Position numbers and translations under genes: made by a program | The notes under the pieces: model-generated | Database searches by the model: none | What the model saw: the letters and a program-made list of their open reading frames with translations, nothing else | Told to the model about the DNA's origin: nothing | DNA from: Hippasteria phrygiana | Taxonomy: Eukaryota; Echinodermata; Asteroidea; Valvatida; Goniasteridae | Length of the DNA stretch: 64,000 nucleotides | Direction of reading: 5' to 3' | NCBI GenBank assembly: GCA_037893225.1 | Contig: JAZGUH010000197.1 | Coordinates: forward strand, 62,001 to 126,000 | Shown: piece by piece, positions 33,531-43,724 of the stretch | How the letters are laid out: each line of letters begins with the position of its first letter | Position numbering within the stretch: position 1 is the stretch's first letter

Positions 33531-34390
33531 CGTGTAATTTGAATTCCATTTGACTCTTAAAATGGCTGTATGCACAGCAAGCACTAAATATGATGCGATT
33601 TAGCCACCCCAAAATGTGTTTAAAACATACCTGGTAACCATCATAATAAAGTACGTTAACAAATAACAGCATGCATGCATGATCTTCTAAAAAAATTATA
33701 CCGACTGATTTTCTGAAAATTGCAAAAAAAATGAAACAAAAAATTATGAAATAGATCTTTATTTTTAAGTTAATGAATAATTTATGACCACATGCATGCA
33801 AGTTAAAAGAATGCTTGTATAATTAAGAGAGCTAAGGGAAATTATGATGAACATTTTGATAGAATACTCAATGCTGTTTTAATCATCCGAAAATCAATTC
33901 CGAAAATCAATAATGGCGGTAATTACGACAATATGAAGCCTCTATGCACTATGGCAACAAATTGGTTGGGAATCAATTTGTCAAAAAACTCCAGCACTGA
34001 AAAGTGCACTGTAAATGACAGTACCTTTATTATATTTAATTGTTCGAGCCCATTGGTCGTTTTTATGATGGTTAAAGCACACGTTGATTTCACAAGAACT
34101 CACTTCAGTCACATTTATTTGCATTTCACCAAATGAAGATGTTTAACAGTGATTGTAACAGTGATTGTAATACACAAGTTTCAATTACTAATGATTAATA
34201 TATAAAAGGGTAAACGGGGAAATGGAAGCACACCCCGCTACGCACAGCTTAAAATGGGAATGCTCTGAAATAAAAAGAAATGGCAAGAACGGGTACAAAA
34301 CATAATAGGACCGACAAAACAGTCATGCACAAATAAAACATTTATGAATTAATTGATTGACATAATCTAATGCCAACAATCCGAATAACT
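33531..34390. other. Non-coding stretch
   Basis: AT-rich, no gene recognised. A CATGCATGCATG run near 33672 is the only simple repeat. Confidence 0.4.
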
Positions 34391-34394
34391 AATT

Positions 34395-34500
34395 TCATTT
34401 ATTCGTCAAACAAACCACAAGGGAAACTGAATAAGTAAATTTGAATAAATGTTCAACGTGAACAAAGAAAACTAGCAGGAGTGGGTTTCGAACAGGCCAG
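34395..34500 (-). repeat. SINE fragment with B-box-like word
   Basis: TCAAACAAACCACAAGGGAA and AGCAGGAGTGGGTTTCGAAC match parts of the SINE at 10800 and 14945. A similar AAAACTGGCAGGAGCGCGAT sits near the 3' ends of two satellite units (48909 and 56350). Confidence 0.5.
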
Positions 34501-34591
34501 TTTTCTTTGTTTACTTCGAAAATTTATTTCATTTTATGTTTAAAGATGCCAGGTGAGGGGTGTCTGATAACATGAGTTAGTGAATTCCATG

Positions 34592-35080
34592 TAGTGTACA
34601 TGATTGGTAAATATTGCAATTTTCAGAAAGGGGCGGATTTGGGGGTTAGTATTTTATATGAAATATCGTTCCACTGACCTGATCAAAGTTTTGCGTTGTT
34701 GGGATGGCGAAAAAAAGGAGAGAAAAACGGCGTTCGTTTTTAACCGTCGGGCGGATGATAGCCTTTAATTCGTCAAGGCGCACGTGGCTACCTAGGCGCG
34801 TGACGCGCCCCGGATATGCCAGCGTTTCCGGGCCGCGCCACTCGTCCGGGTAGCCACGCGCGCCTTGACTTAAAGGCTACATTTGTTGTAGAGGGCAGTT
34901 TTCCAACGATTGCCGGCCGGCAATCGTTGAAAAACGATATAAATTTCCACTTTTCTTGACAACGACAGCACACCTGGTGCCATCATTTCACAGGATGATT
35001 GAGACTACTATTAATTCTATTAAGGTATTTCGTAATAATTCAGTAAAGAATCATTTGAAGGATACCAATCGTGTACACTA
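34592..35080. mobile_element. MITE family D copy 4, core module A
   Basis: Starts TAGTGTACATGATTGGTAAA and ends ACCAATCGTGTACACTA. It carries module A at 34759-34879 and the CGGCCG palindrome, in the opposite orientation to copy 1. Confidence 0.8.
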
Positions 35081-36030
35081 CATTTAACTGCAGTGTATTG
35101 AATGCTTTGCTGAATGATTTTGGTCATGCGAGTATAGGGATGTGCTTCCAAACAGACCCGAAAGCGTTCTAGTTGTAATATTATAGATGTCTAACATTTC
35201 ACTGGTTTGTTTGGCGATTTCCTTACAAGCTTGCAGCAAAAGGCAAGGAACCATTCACTAATGTGGTCTTCCCCGCTGTAATAAAAAAAACAAAAAGTCA
35301 ATTTACACAATAACTACGATACTGGGTCAAAAGTGAGACATGAATACACATAAAATCGAATCTGCAACCCAAAGTACAACAATACAAATGTAAGCACTTT
35401 TTATAATTGATTATTGTTCCTGAACTAAACTGTACGGAAATGCTTGGTATATAAAGAGGGAAACACGGGGTACAGAGATATTGACAAAGTGACAAACAGA
35501 CTGGAAGCGGACAATACCTGTAGAAAAAACTACGTATTTTTTGGTTTTTATTTTATGTAGTGAAAACTATAATTATCTATAATTGAGACGCTCGGTTATA
35601 TATTGATTAATTAGGTATACAGAGCCGAACATTATTGTGGCAACACATTTCGTCCATGGTCATAATTGTTTCGCTCGATGTAAAGTAATGGATATATTTA
35701 TGGGTATCATTCGAGCTTCTTATTCTTGTCAACTTGTAGTCCCTTTTCTGATGTTATTGTATCCGGTGCTTTATGATTTATGTTGTTTTTACGGGCCAAG
35801 TAGTTTTACTGAATAATGCTTCCTTTTTTTTGAAAAATAAAATGAAATAGAAGTATTCGTATATATACTTTGAGAGAACTCGTCGAATTTACAATTTTTT
35901 TCTCAGACGATTTGACTTCGAACATTGGTAGTTGTTTAACTGTAGCTGTAACCATACGGACCTGTCATAACCGTGAACCTCCCTATATTTTAAACGAGAT
36001 TCAATGTCATTCAATGATAGATTTCTAACC
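35081..36030. other. Non-coding stretch
   Basis: No gene or clear repeat; AT-rich. Confidence 0.4.
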
Positions 36031-36033
36031 GAC

Positions 36034-36193
36034 GTACCTAAGAGGGGGGGGGGGGAGGGGGCGCACGCCCCCATAAAAAAATCGTCTCCCCCAGTCGCCC
36101 CCCCCCCCCACTGTAAATTTAGCAAACGCAGAAAATAATAGTATTATTTAAAAAGAAAATACTGTCAGCGCACCCCCCCCCCCCCCCCCCCCC
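36034..36193. repeat. G- and C-rich low-complexity run
   Basis: Interrupted G tract near 36044, C tract near 36100 and an uninterrupted C21 at 36173-36193. They sit next to GCTGGCTACGCTGCTG, which resembles a degraded hAT-type end. Confidence 0.75.
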
Positions 36194-36235
36194 GCTCCCA
36201 CTCTCCCCCTATGGAGAGAGCGCTGGCTACGCTGC

Positions 36236-36586
36236 TGCCGACACGGAGTACCGTGGCCTTGTGATCTACCACATGCATAGATTAGATTGTGGGTACAAGT
36301 TCAGCAGGGGTCATGGTGCTTAATTGTGTTCTTGAGCAAGACACTTTGCCACAAAATTGCTTCGCTTCAGCAAGCAGTAAATGGATAGCTGTGCCGGCAG
36401 TGATGGTGATGCGTTAGATTGGCCTATGTGAGCTTAACTTGCAGCCGGGGCTGTATAGGCCTACTCCCCGGGGATGAGAATATTCCAGGAATGAATGTTT
36501 GTGCCTGATGAGCAGGGGTAATAATAATTGTAAATTCTGTGATTTACAGTAACTAAAAAGAGTGCTCTAAAGGCTGTTTCTAATTG

Positions 36587-36618
<32 letters not shown>
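36236..36618 (+). mobile_element. SINE, (ATT)n-tailed family, fullest copy
   Basis: A tRNA-like head (TACCGTGGCCTTGTGATC, B box GGGTACAAGTTCAGC) is followed by GTGTTCTTGAGCAAGACAC, AGTAAATGGATAGCTGTG, GCAGCCGGGGCTGTATAGG, TGATGAGCAGGGGTAATAAT and a final (ATT)n at 36586-36618. It gives the order of modules for the other copies. Confidence 0.75.
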
Positions 36619-36655
36619 TAATCACTTCATGCAATCGTACTTTATTTTGTTGAAG

Positions 36656-36740
36656 CCTTCGGAGAAGCGTTTCTGGAGACTCCCCAGTTCTGCCTCAAGA
36701 CGATCAAAGACGAATCATGTATCGAGAAAGATTGCACAAG
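36656..36740 (+). CDS. Candidate internal exon, Cys-containing
   Basis: After the acceptor TTTATTTTGTTGAAG, the frame entered in phase 1 encodes FGEAFLETPQFCLKTIKDE, then SCIEKDCT, and stops at the donor GTATGT in phase 2. Three cysteines in 30 residues and high codon quality suggest an extracellular protein. Joined to 21835-21892 the frame is kept and the mature protein would start QAFGEAFLE. I do not recognise the family; it lies right after a SINE tail, so it may equally be a stray match. Confidence 0.35.
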
Positions 36741-36794
36741 GTATGTCAACCTTTCAATACACTTATACATGTATACAGTTTTTCGCGCAAATAA

Positions 36795-37270
36795 TCAGGA
36801 TGGGGGTAATGCCTTTGAGCAAGACACTTTGTCACAAATTGTTCTCTCCACCTAGGAGTAAATAGGTACATATACTGCTGTGAGGGCATGCAGTCATGGT
36901 TATATGTTTGATTCAGTGGCGTATCCAGCGGGGGGGGGGGGGGGGGGGGCAAGGGTGACAACTTGCCCCCCCCCCCCCCCCCCCCCCCCCCTGGCGGCAT
37001 TTGAGGCGTCATAAAAAACAAAAGGAAATAGTGTTTTTGCGACGGTTTTAATACGGTTCAGACGTTGTTTGCCCTCCCTGGCACAGAAAGCTGGATACGC
37101 TACTGGTTTGATTAGCCCATTGCTGTATACTATCCCATCCCAGAGAGCCGAGAAGGTTTCAGGAATTATTTATGGGGCTCGATGAGCAGGGGGTAATAAT
37201 GATGTAGCGCCTTGAGCATCGTGCGTGGTCTTGGTGGGTATATGCGCTTTACAAATGTCTCCATTATAAT
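36795..37270 (+). mobile_element. SINE copy interrupted by hAT-type MITE
   Basis: Contains TGAGCAAGACACTTTGTCAC, GTTTGATT (36906-36913), then the MITE, then GTTTGATTAGCCCATTGCTG, GATGAGCAGGGGGTAATAAT and GGTATATGCGCTTTACAAAT. The halves align with the uninterrupted SINE at 8818. Confidence 0.85.
36914..37105. mobile_element. hAT-type MITE copy 2, exact 8-bp TSD
   Basis: Ends CAGTGGCGTATCCAGC and GCTGGATACGCTACTG. It is flanked by GTTTGATT on both sides (36906-36913, 37106-37113). Runs of G20 and C26 lie inside the left part. The body matches the MITE at 25657. Confidence 0.93.
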
Positions 37271-37374
37271 TATGAAGAGAATGAAGAGAAGGGAACACGT
37301 TCACCTTGTACCTGCCAATTTTCATTTTTGTATTCTCTTAAATATATCATAGTACAATTTGGCTACTTTTGCAG

Positions 37375-38800
37375 TATAGGTTTTCCTTGCCAGTTTTGCA
37401 AAAATAGCATTCAAATTCATCTTTATAGTGGCTCCCTGCTGTCGCTCCCGTGGTTCGTATTAGATTTCAGGCGTTCAGGTGTGTTTTCATAGTTGAAATT
37501 TTTATGTTTAACACATCCTAAGTTGAAGTTATGTCATTCGGTTTTAGGGTTCATTCAATTTAGCAGTCGATTTGCTTGCGGGTTATTCATTTGAATGAGA
37601 TTCCTATTTTTAATTTCATTTCCTTGCATTCTATTTAGCACCTTTTGCATTCCAAATAAAGGTTAACGAAAGTGCGCTGCGAGTCTTTTGATTTGTTTCA
37701 CCTTTTGATCGTTTCTTTTTTATTCGTTTTATTCTCTTATAGTTTGTTAATTTTCAAAGTATCTGCTATCAATGTTTTACTCTAAAGAAATACAAATGTA
37801 AACAACTAATGTGCGAAATGACTCAATTGGATGCTCAGGCCAAAACAAATTGTTTGGTTGTCCTTTGAATTTTACTGGATGAATCTTGGGAATTTGAAAT
37901 TTGATGAGTGGCCACGCTGCATTTGTGTATTTCTGTACCGCGTGTATTTCCATCGAGATATTTATTGTGCGAAGTCACACACTGATACTCTGGAGTAAAA
38001 GGTAGGGTCGTGTTTGTGCATTACAAATAACAAAATAAAGATGGAAACGAGATTGGAACGAATCAACCAGCGAAATCTATTCGAGTTTTGGGATAAAACC
38101 AAAAGGACAACCAAACAATTTCTTTTTTGGCCTAAGGATACTTGCTTCTGTCAACCATATTGATATTTCTAGTGCTTCAATATAACACTTTGCCACAAAA
38201 TTGCTTCGTATCAGCAAGGAGTAAATGGATAGCTGTGGGGGCAGTGATGGTGCTGTATACTCCCCGGGGGATGAGAATATTCCAGGAATGAATGTTTGTG
38301 CCTGATGAGCAGGGGTACTTGCTTCTGTGAGTCTGTCAACCATATTGATATTTCTAGTGCTTCAATCTAACAGTATGCACGGTCATCATCTTGTGGGAAA
38401 CAGTTCTTATATCTATGTACTTTCAAATTGGAACAAATGCACTCTATTTAATTTTAACAAATAAATGAATAACATGGAACTCTATTGAATTTCTTTGCTT
38501 ACTTTTCAAAAATGCTTGCTTCATGGCGAATTCGAATGACCAAACTTACGCATCTGAAAGCTCCGGCGAATTTGAATGCTCCCGTGGGCAGTTTTAATTT
38601 GAATGTACAATTGATAAAGTTGCATGATTAAAATTTGCAGTTGCATAATTAAAATTTGCAGTTGCATGCTTTTACATTTAAAATGAATGATGGTTTTAGT
38701 TAATTGAATGTTGATCTCAACGTGCATTCAAATTCGTGCGTAAATGGGTGAGTGGTCATCAATTTGGCTGCCAAATCTGCTAAATTAGCCGGGAAACCTA
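37375..38800. mobile_element. DNA element family G copy 4
   Basis: Left end TATAGGTTTTCCTTGCCAGT; right-end inverse TATAGGTTTCCCGGCTAATT. It is lengthened by a SINE fragment at 38177-38318. The interior shows many CATTCAAATTC and GAATTTGAATG words. Confidence 0.65.
38130..38373. repeat. SINE fragment between about 48-bp direct repeats
   Basis: ACTTGCTTCTGT, then CAACCATATTGATATTTCTA and GTGCTTCAAT, flank a SINE fragment (38177-38318) on both sides. The right copy has an extra GAGTCTGT. Confidence 0.7.
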
Positions 38801-40323
38801 TAATAAACACACTCTGGCTGAAAATCGATTACCTACAATAAAGCCCCCAATTTCGTCCAAAGTAGCTCGTGCATACAAAACCACGGGCGACAATTTGTTT
38901 TATGATGATTTTGTCTTTGCACTGAAAGTGAAGTTCGCGCAGTTCACCCACTTCGTTTAATTTTCTCCAAACAAGGGCTATTGAAGATTTAACCCTACCA
39001 CCTCTGTTGTAGCCCTTTACCTAGAGTGGCTTAAATTAGCCTTGTATTGGGCGACTTACATAAAAAAACGGGTTACAAATGTTGTCACCTATAATAGTTT
39101 TTTTATCGCCATGTTTATACATTGTTTATCCGATAAGTTTATATTCATCCTTATAATAGATCATTGTACACACTATGATAGACAAAATTGAATGCATTTT
39201 ATGTGTGGTGAATATATATTACCCAATACCGACCCTACATTGTTGTACATTAAGCGCACCTGGACGCGAATGCTGATGGTCATATCCTTTTCACAAAAGA
39301 GATACACCACAAAATCATTAAGTAATTTATTGCCGTCGAGCTCGGTTACCGTGGTAACCGCTGGAGTGAACTCAACTCACTAGTGGAGTACCACGCCTGG
39401 GTGAACGCATTATTATAATTGATGCAATACTTCTCAGGATTACTTGCACCGTTATTACCTGACCCTCTGAAGCGCTTTCAGACCCGACATTATAGAGCTT
39501 GAAAGTCCACCCCTGGTGGCGCGCATCCGGAGACCTTGAATAGGAAAATTAACGTGTAAAACTTCTAAAATTTCCAATTATTTTGGTACATTGAATTCTT
39601 AAAAAAATCACCCCCCCAAAAGCCTTTGTTTTTTGTAGAATTATTACTACCATATCAATTTATGGAAACTAATAGGTCCTAAATCGCCTGAGAAATATCG
39701 TGCTAAAGATTGACCTCTCACTTCCGAAAATCTAATAGTCTGGTTCCCTGACCTAAAGATTCCCTGACGTCTAAATCCTAGGTCAGGTAGCTACCACGGT
39801 TTAAATACCGGTAGATCATGACGTGCAGTGTTAGTCCGAGTGACGTCAGTGACATCATTCAAATTTAATATTCTTGCAAAATCCAGTCGGCAAAATACTG
39901 CAAGAGTGTGGCATTGATTTTTCAGTTTTTATATACAAAATGTATAATTGAGAATTCAAATTCCAGGATCTGCAACGGGCCTGACAGACATTTCGTTATT
40001 GCGAACATCAACGTTAATAGCCGAATGGCCGAAAACAAGTTCGGAAAACCTCGGATATTTTCGGAAACGGGAAGAATTCTGCCCGTTTTTGTCACGTTAC
40101 ATTGGCGGCTGCCGGACCCATAGCCTATGATGCGCGATATAGGGCAGAGGGAACCCCCCCCCCCCCTCCCCCTTTTGTGTTGGTCATTGTGTTCCCGGAA
40201 TCTCAGGAATTCTTTTCAGAGGTAGGGGGTATGTGTTAGGTAACAATAGTCTGGAGAGTGTATAGGGTATATGGACAAAAGGGGGGGGGGGGGGGTATCC
40301 TTCTGTCCATATCGTGCTGGGTA
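38801..40323. other. Non-coding stretch
   Basis: No supported gene. A fragment resembling family D module B lies at 39735-39785. An open stretch after an acceptor-like site at 39967 is discussed in the findings. Confidence 0.35.
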
Positions 40324-40438
40324 TAGAGTGCCGAAGTCTGACGTCAGTTGCCGCGGCAATGGTTCCAAACACATGCAGTTTAGAATGCATTCTGGTTCCA
40401 AACATTGCATTGATTGACGTCATCACTTCGGTACTCTA
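40324..40438. mobile_element. MITE family T copy 3
   Basis: Starts TAGAGTGCCGAAGTCTGACG and ends with the inverse of TAGAGTACCGAAGTGATGAC. TGACGTCA is present at both ends. Short internal body with TGGTTCCAAACA in both halves. Confidence 0.8.
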
Positions 40439-40867
40439 ATTGCCGGACCTAATATTCATCCGAAATAGTCAGAATATTTTGGTCTGGGAACCAGACTAAA
40501 AATCTAAAACACACACGGACTAGTGAAAGTCTGTGTACTCTTACAAAGATGAAAATTTTTGAATTAATTTCGTGGCAATCATTGGGTAAAAACTGAAAGT
40601 TAAGTAGAAGAATACAATTTAATTTCTTTTCTGGACTAAATTTGTTTGAATAAACGTATAGGACTCATTACCAATTTCGAAAGAAATTTAATGTAATGAT
40701 GCTAAGACTGTGAGTGAGGTTGTACACCAGACACTCAAGCCAGCCTGGCCGAATTTAGAACCCATCGGCTGTAGGTAGGGAAAAAGCGGCGCGCTTCGCA
40801 CCTTCTACATTCTCGTTCTCACGCGAGTAGGCGAAATATACAGGAAAGCGCAAGTCGATGTTAAGGT

Positions 40868-41490
40868 CAAAAATTCTATTCAATTCAATGAAACATTTAT
40901 TTTGCTCTCTCCAATAAACAGATACAATATTATATATAATAAGTATAATACATCAAACAATTCACAAGTATAATACATGTTAGTTATAAGTACATATACA
41001 AAGTATCGGTAATTAACATAAGTAATAACGTAGTATTTCAAACTAAATTAATGGTCCAGGTTGAACAAATTAATAATTTAAAGAAATGAACAGAAAGAGT
41101 AATATAGGAGAGGGCAAGGCTGTTCTCATAAGCCAAGGCTTGTAGACGGAACAGCCCGGACACTTAATCAACATAAACACAGCGAGTTAGAACAAAATAG
41201 ACAGACAGACAGACAAAAAGGACAAGTGACTCCAATGTAGAAACATATTCTAAACCCAACTGACGCGAGATGGAAAGAAATGGGCAATGATAACAATGAA
41301 AACAAAATACAAACCAAATATTCAATAAATACCAAATTAAATAGTGAGGGAGGGAGGCTATGCCACATACTGGGAGAGAAGGACATTTTTATATGACGAC
41401 TTGAAATGACCCACGGACGGCATTGCCCTGATGTTATCGGGAATGGAGTTCCATAAACGTGGACCATCGAACATGCGAGAGAAGGGGAGG
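40868..41490 (-). mobile_element. Non-LTR retrotransposon 3' end (LINE)
   Basis: On the minus strand 41490-41358 encodes SRMFDGPRLWNSIPDNIRAM and then GHFKSSYKNVLLSQYVA before a stop (TAG, 41358-41360). This is the usual LINE ORF2 C-terminus (RLWNSIP, then FK..LK..LL). The 3' UTR ends with ATAAATGTTTCATTGAATTG and a short TTGAA tail near 40868. The element is truncated at its 5' side. Confidence 0.7.
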
Positions 41491-41538
41491 TATCATTTAT
41501 TGTGTGGTCTAGTTGCGTGATCACAAATAATATTTCCT

Positions 41539-41582
41539 TTTTTCCCTGTCCACGAGTGTTTTTTCCCTGTCCACGAGTGTTT
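41539..41582. repeat. 22-bp tandem duplication
   Basis: TTTTTTCCCTGTCCACGAGT plus G occurs twice back to back. Confidence 0.8.
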
Positions 41583-41923
41583 TTTCCCCACAATTTTATT
41601 TGAAAAACAATGACATTCAATTCCACGCTAAGTATTTCTTGGGGGTGGTTAAAGTTAGAAATCATTCTACCAAAATTATGGCAGGTGAAAGAGCAATGCA
41701 TTGTAAAATGTCCACAGGCGGGCTACGCGAGGTTTTTGGAAGCCCGCCGCGTGACCTTTTACTTTTAGGCTCGATTACGAAATATGAGTTTTTGTCCCAG
41801 TCCGGTCCAAGTATGGTGTACTATAGATGACAAACCGCGTCGCCTCTTCCATACGCGACGCGACCATCGCATTGTGCCGTCGCTTCGAAGCTTCTTTGTC
41901 ATTACTTTTGTACACATTCTGTT

Positions 41924-42140
41924 GTCGCGTCGTGCCGTCACCCGTCCCGTCGTGCCGTCGCCCGTCGCGTCGTGCCGTCGCCCGTCGCGTCGTGCCGTCG
42001 CCCGTCGCGTCGTGCCGTCGCCCGTCGCGTCGTGCCGTCGCCCGTCGCGTCGTCGCCCGTCGCGTCGTGCCGTCGCCCGTCGCGTCGTGCCGTCGCCCGT
42101 CGCGTCGTGCCGTCGCCCGTCGCGTCGTGCCGTCGCGTCG
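41924..42140. repeat. CpG-dense 20-bp minisatellite
   Basis: About ten copies of CCCGTCGCGTCGTGCCGTCG, nearly identical, with one shortened copy near 42053. Every unit has five CpG dinucleotides in an AT-rich region. Arg/Ser-rich open frames in several registers are by-products. Confidence 0.95.
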
Positions 42141-42304
42141 TTTTTTTCCCAGCTTGCAAGTTTTTCTACCTTAACGTCGCTTCTTCCGTCCCCAAACATT
42201 ATAAAACATTATAAAATTGTGTCCGTTTTTGTGCCTTAACGTCGACTCTCAGTGAAAAATCATACAGTGCGGAACGGTAAACAGTCACTATAGTGATAGT
42301 GATA

Positions 42305-42479
42305 GTATACAAATAATGAATGTTTATGAGTGCGATGGTAAGAATAATTTCATGAGGTGACAGATTGAATGTTCCATTCCACGAGGCGAAGCCGAGTGGA
42401 ATGGGACATTCCATCTGTCACCGAATGAAATTATTCTTACCATTGCACGAATGTGAAACATTCATTATTTGTTTTATAC
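42305..42479. repeat. Long foldback element, about 70-bp arms
   Basis: The left arm (ACAAATAATGAATGTTT to GTTCCATTCCAC) and right arm (GTGGAATGGGACATTCCATC to TTCATTATTTGT) are inverse with few mismatches, around the short loop GAGGCGAAGCCGAG. Confidence 0.85.
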
Positions 42480-42548
42480 AACGCCTGAATAAATCCGACA
42501 GATTGCATGCATGGATTTCTTGGTGTAACGTTACAACGTGCCGTTTAC

Positions 42549-42768
42549 CTTCTCAGTCCCGCATAAAACCGCGAAAAAATATTGTCGAGTTCCGAATCAG
42601 TTAAAGCTTCAATTGTTGTTGTTCCTGCGTGTCTTGCAAATTCATCTAATCGTTTCACTGCATTTTTTGTCTCTTTGTATTTGGAGCGTCAGCATCGCCT
42701 ACGAGTTCCAATATTTCGTCGTCTGTTAGGAGAACAAACCGCGGCAGTTCGGGAAACTCGGCCGCCAT
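42549..42768 (-). pseudogene. Frameshifted first exon, DUF3504/KIAA1958-like gene
   Basis: ATG at 42768 (context ACACAACATGGCGG) opens MAAEFPELPRFVLLTDDEIL and NTKRQ, then a stop (42655-42657). In a shifted frame the text continues TKNAVKRLDEFARHAGTTTI, then SELDNIFSRFYAGLRR up to a donor GTAAAC. This is the pattern of Crypton-derived tyrosine-recombinase-like proteins (KIAA1958/ZMYM/QRICH1 group): TDDE(I/L), NTKR..K.AV..F and L..F...R. About four bases appear lost at a GACA repeat. The rest of the gene is not to its left, where the foldback lies, so I call a pseudogene fragment. Confidence 0.6.
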
Positions 42769-43464
42769 GTTGTGTGAATGACAGCCCTGTATGTAGCGCC
42801 ACCATAATGACCGTGAAATTAGGGAAGTTCTTTTGGTTCTATCAATGCGCGCGCACCGTTTGATAGAACCATGTGATAGAACGTTTTGGGCGGTGCGGGT
42901 TCGCGTCGTGTGATGGGTCGAATAATTCAATGCACGTGATCGACGATCCACCAATCGGATGGCTGGGATTTATTCAGGTGTTGTATAATCTGATCTAACG
43001 TTAGGCGAGATTTCAAAAAAAGTTACATGAAGAGGCATTTTTAGTAGAAAGGTGTAACATACTTTTTATACCCAATTAATGTGCACCGAATTAAAATATA
43101 TACGTTACCAAGCTGAATTATGAGTCCTTCCTCTTGAAAATTAACCCACAAATCCGACAAGGAAAATAGCAGACGACATCATGAACATATCACATTATTC
43201 TCTAAATAGTATGGTACTGTATTTGTATGTCCACTTACCGCACAATACTATGGGATTTCAGACTAGTCAGGTACGTACACACACTCAAGGTCAAGTTACC
43301 AGGCACCAGACTTGTGAGAGCGACACATGCAACGGCGCAGTAGAAAAACAGCACGATAAATAGCCAGAAATGATCATATCCTTTTTCTGCAAATGTTTTC
43401 AGGCTTTTCCACTGCCCTGTATTGAAAATCTATGAGAGGGTTTTAAAGGTATTTTCGACTGTTT
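42769..43464. other. Stretch between pseudogene and satellite
   Basis: The left part could be the promoter side of the DUF3504-like exon. No other feature is recognised up to the array border at 43465. Confidence 0.4.
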
Positions 43465-43724
43465 GGCTGTTTCGAAAGTTTTTCGAAACAGCCTTTGTTT
43501 TCGTTAAGATTTTTTGGCTGTTTCGAAAGAGTTCGAAACAGCCCTTGTTTTCGTTAAGATTTTTTTTTTTTGGCTGTTTCGAAAGTTTTTCGAAACAGCC
43601 CTTGTTTTCGTTAAGATTTTATTTTTTGGCTGTTTCGAAATTTTTTCGAAACAGCCCTTGTTTTCGTTAAGATTTTTTGGCTGTTTCGGAAGTTTTCCGA
43701 AACAGCCCTTGTTTTCGTTAAGAT

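Noticed and set aside
39967..40123. Terminal exon of the secreted gene
   Set aside because: Acceptor and phase are acceptable, but two frames stay open to a stop and neither peptide looks like a conserved domain; kept only as a remark.
41784..42239. Arg/Ser/Val-rich frames of 115-151 codons on both strands
   Set aside because: Produced by the 20-bp minisatellite in all registers; no codon or domain evidence.
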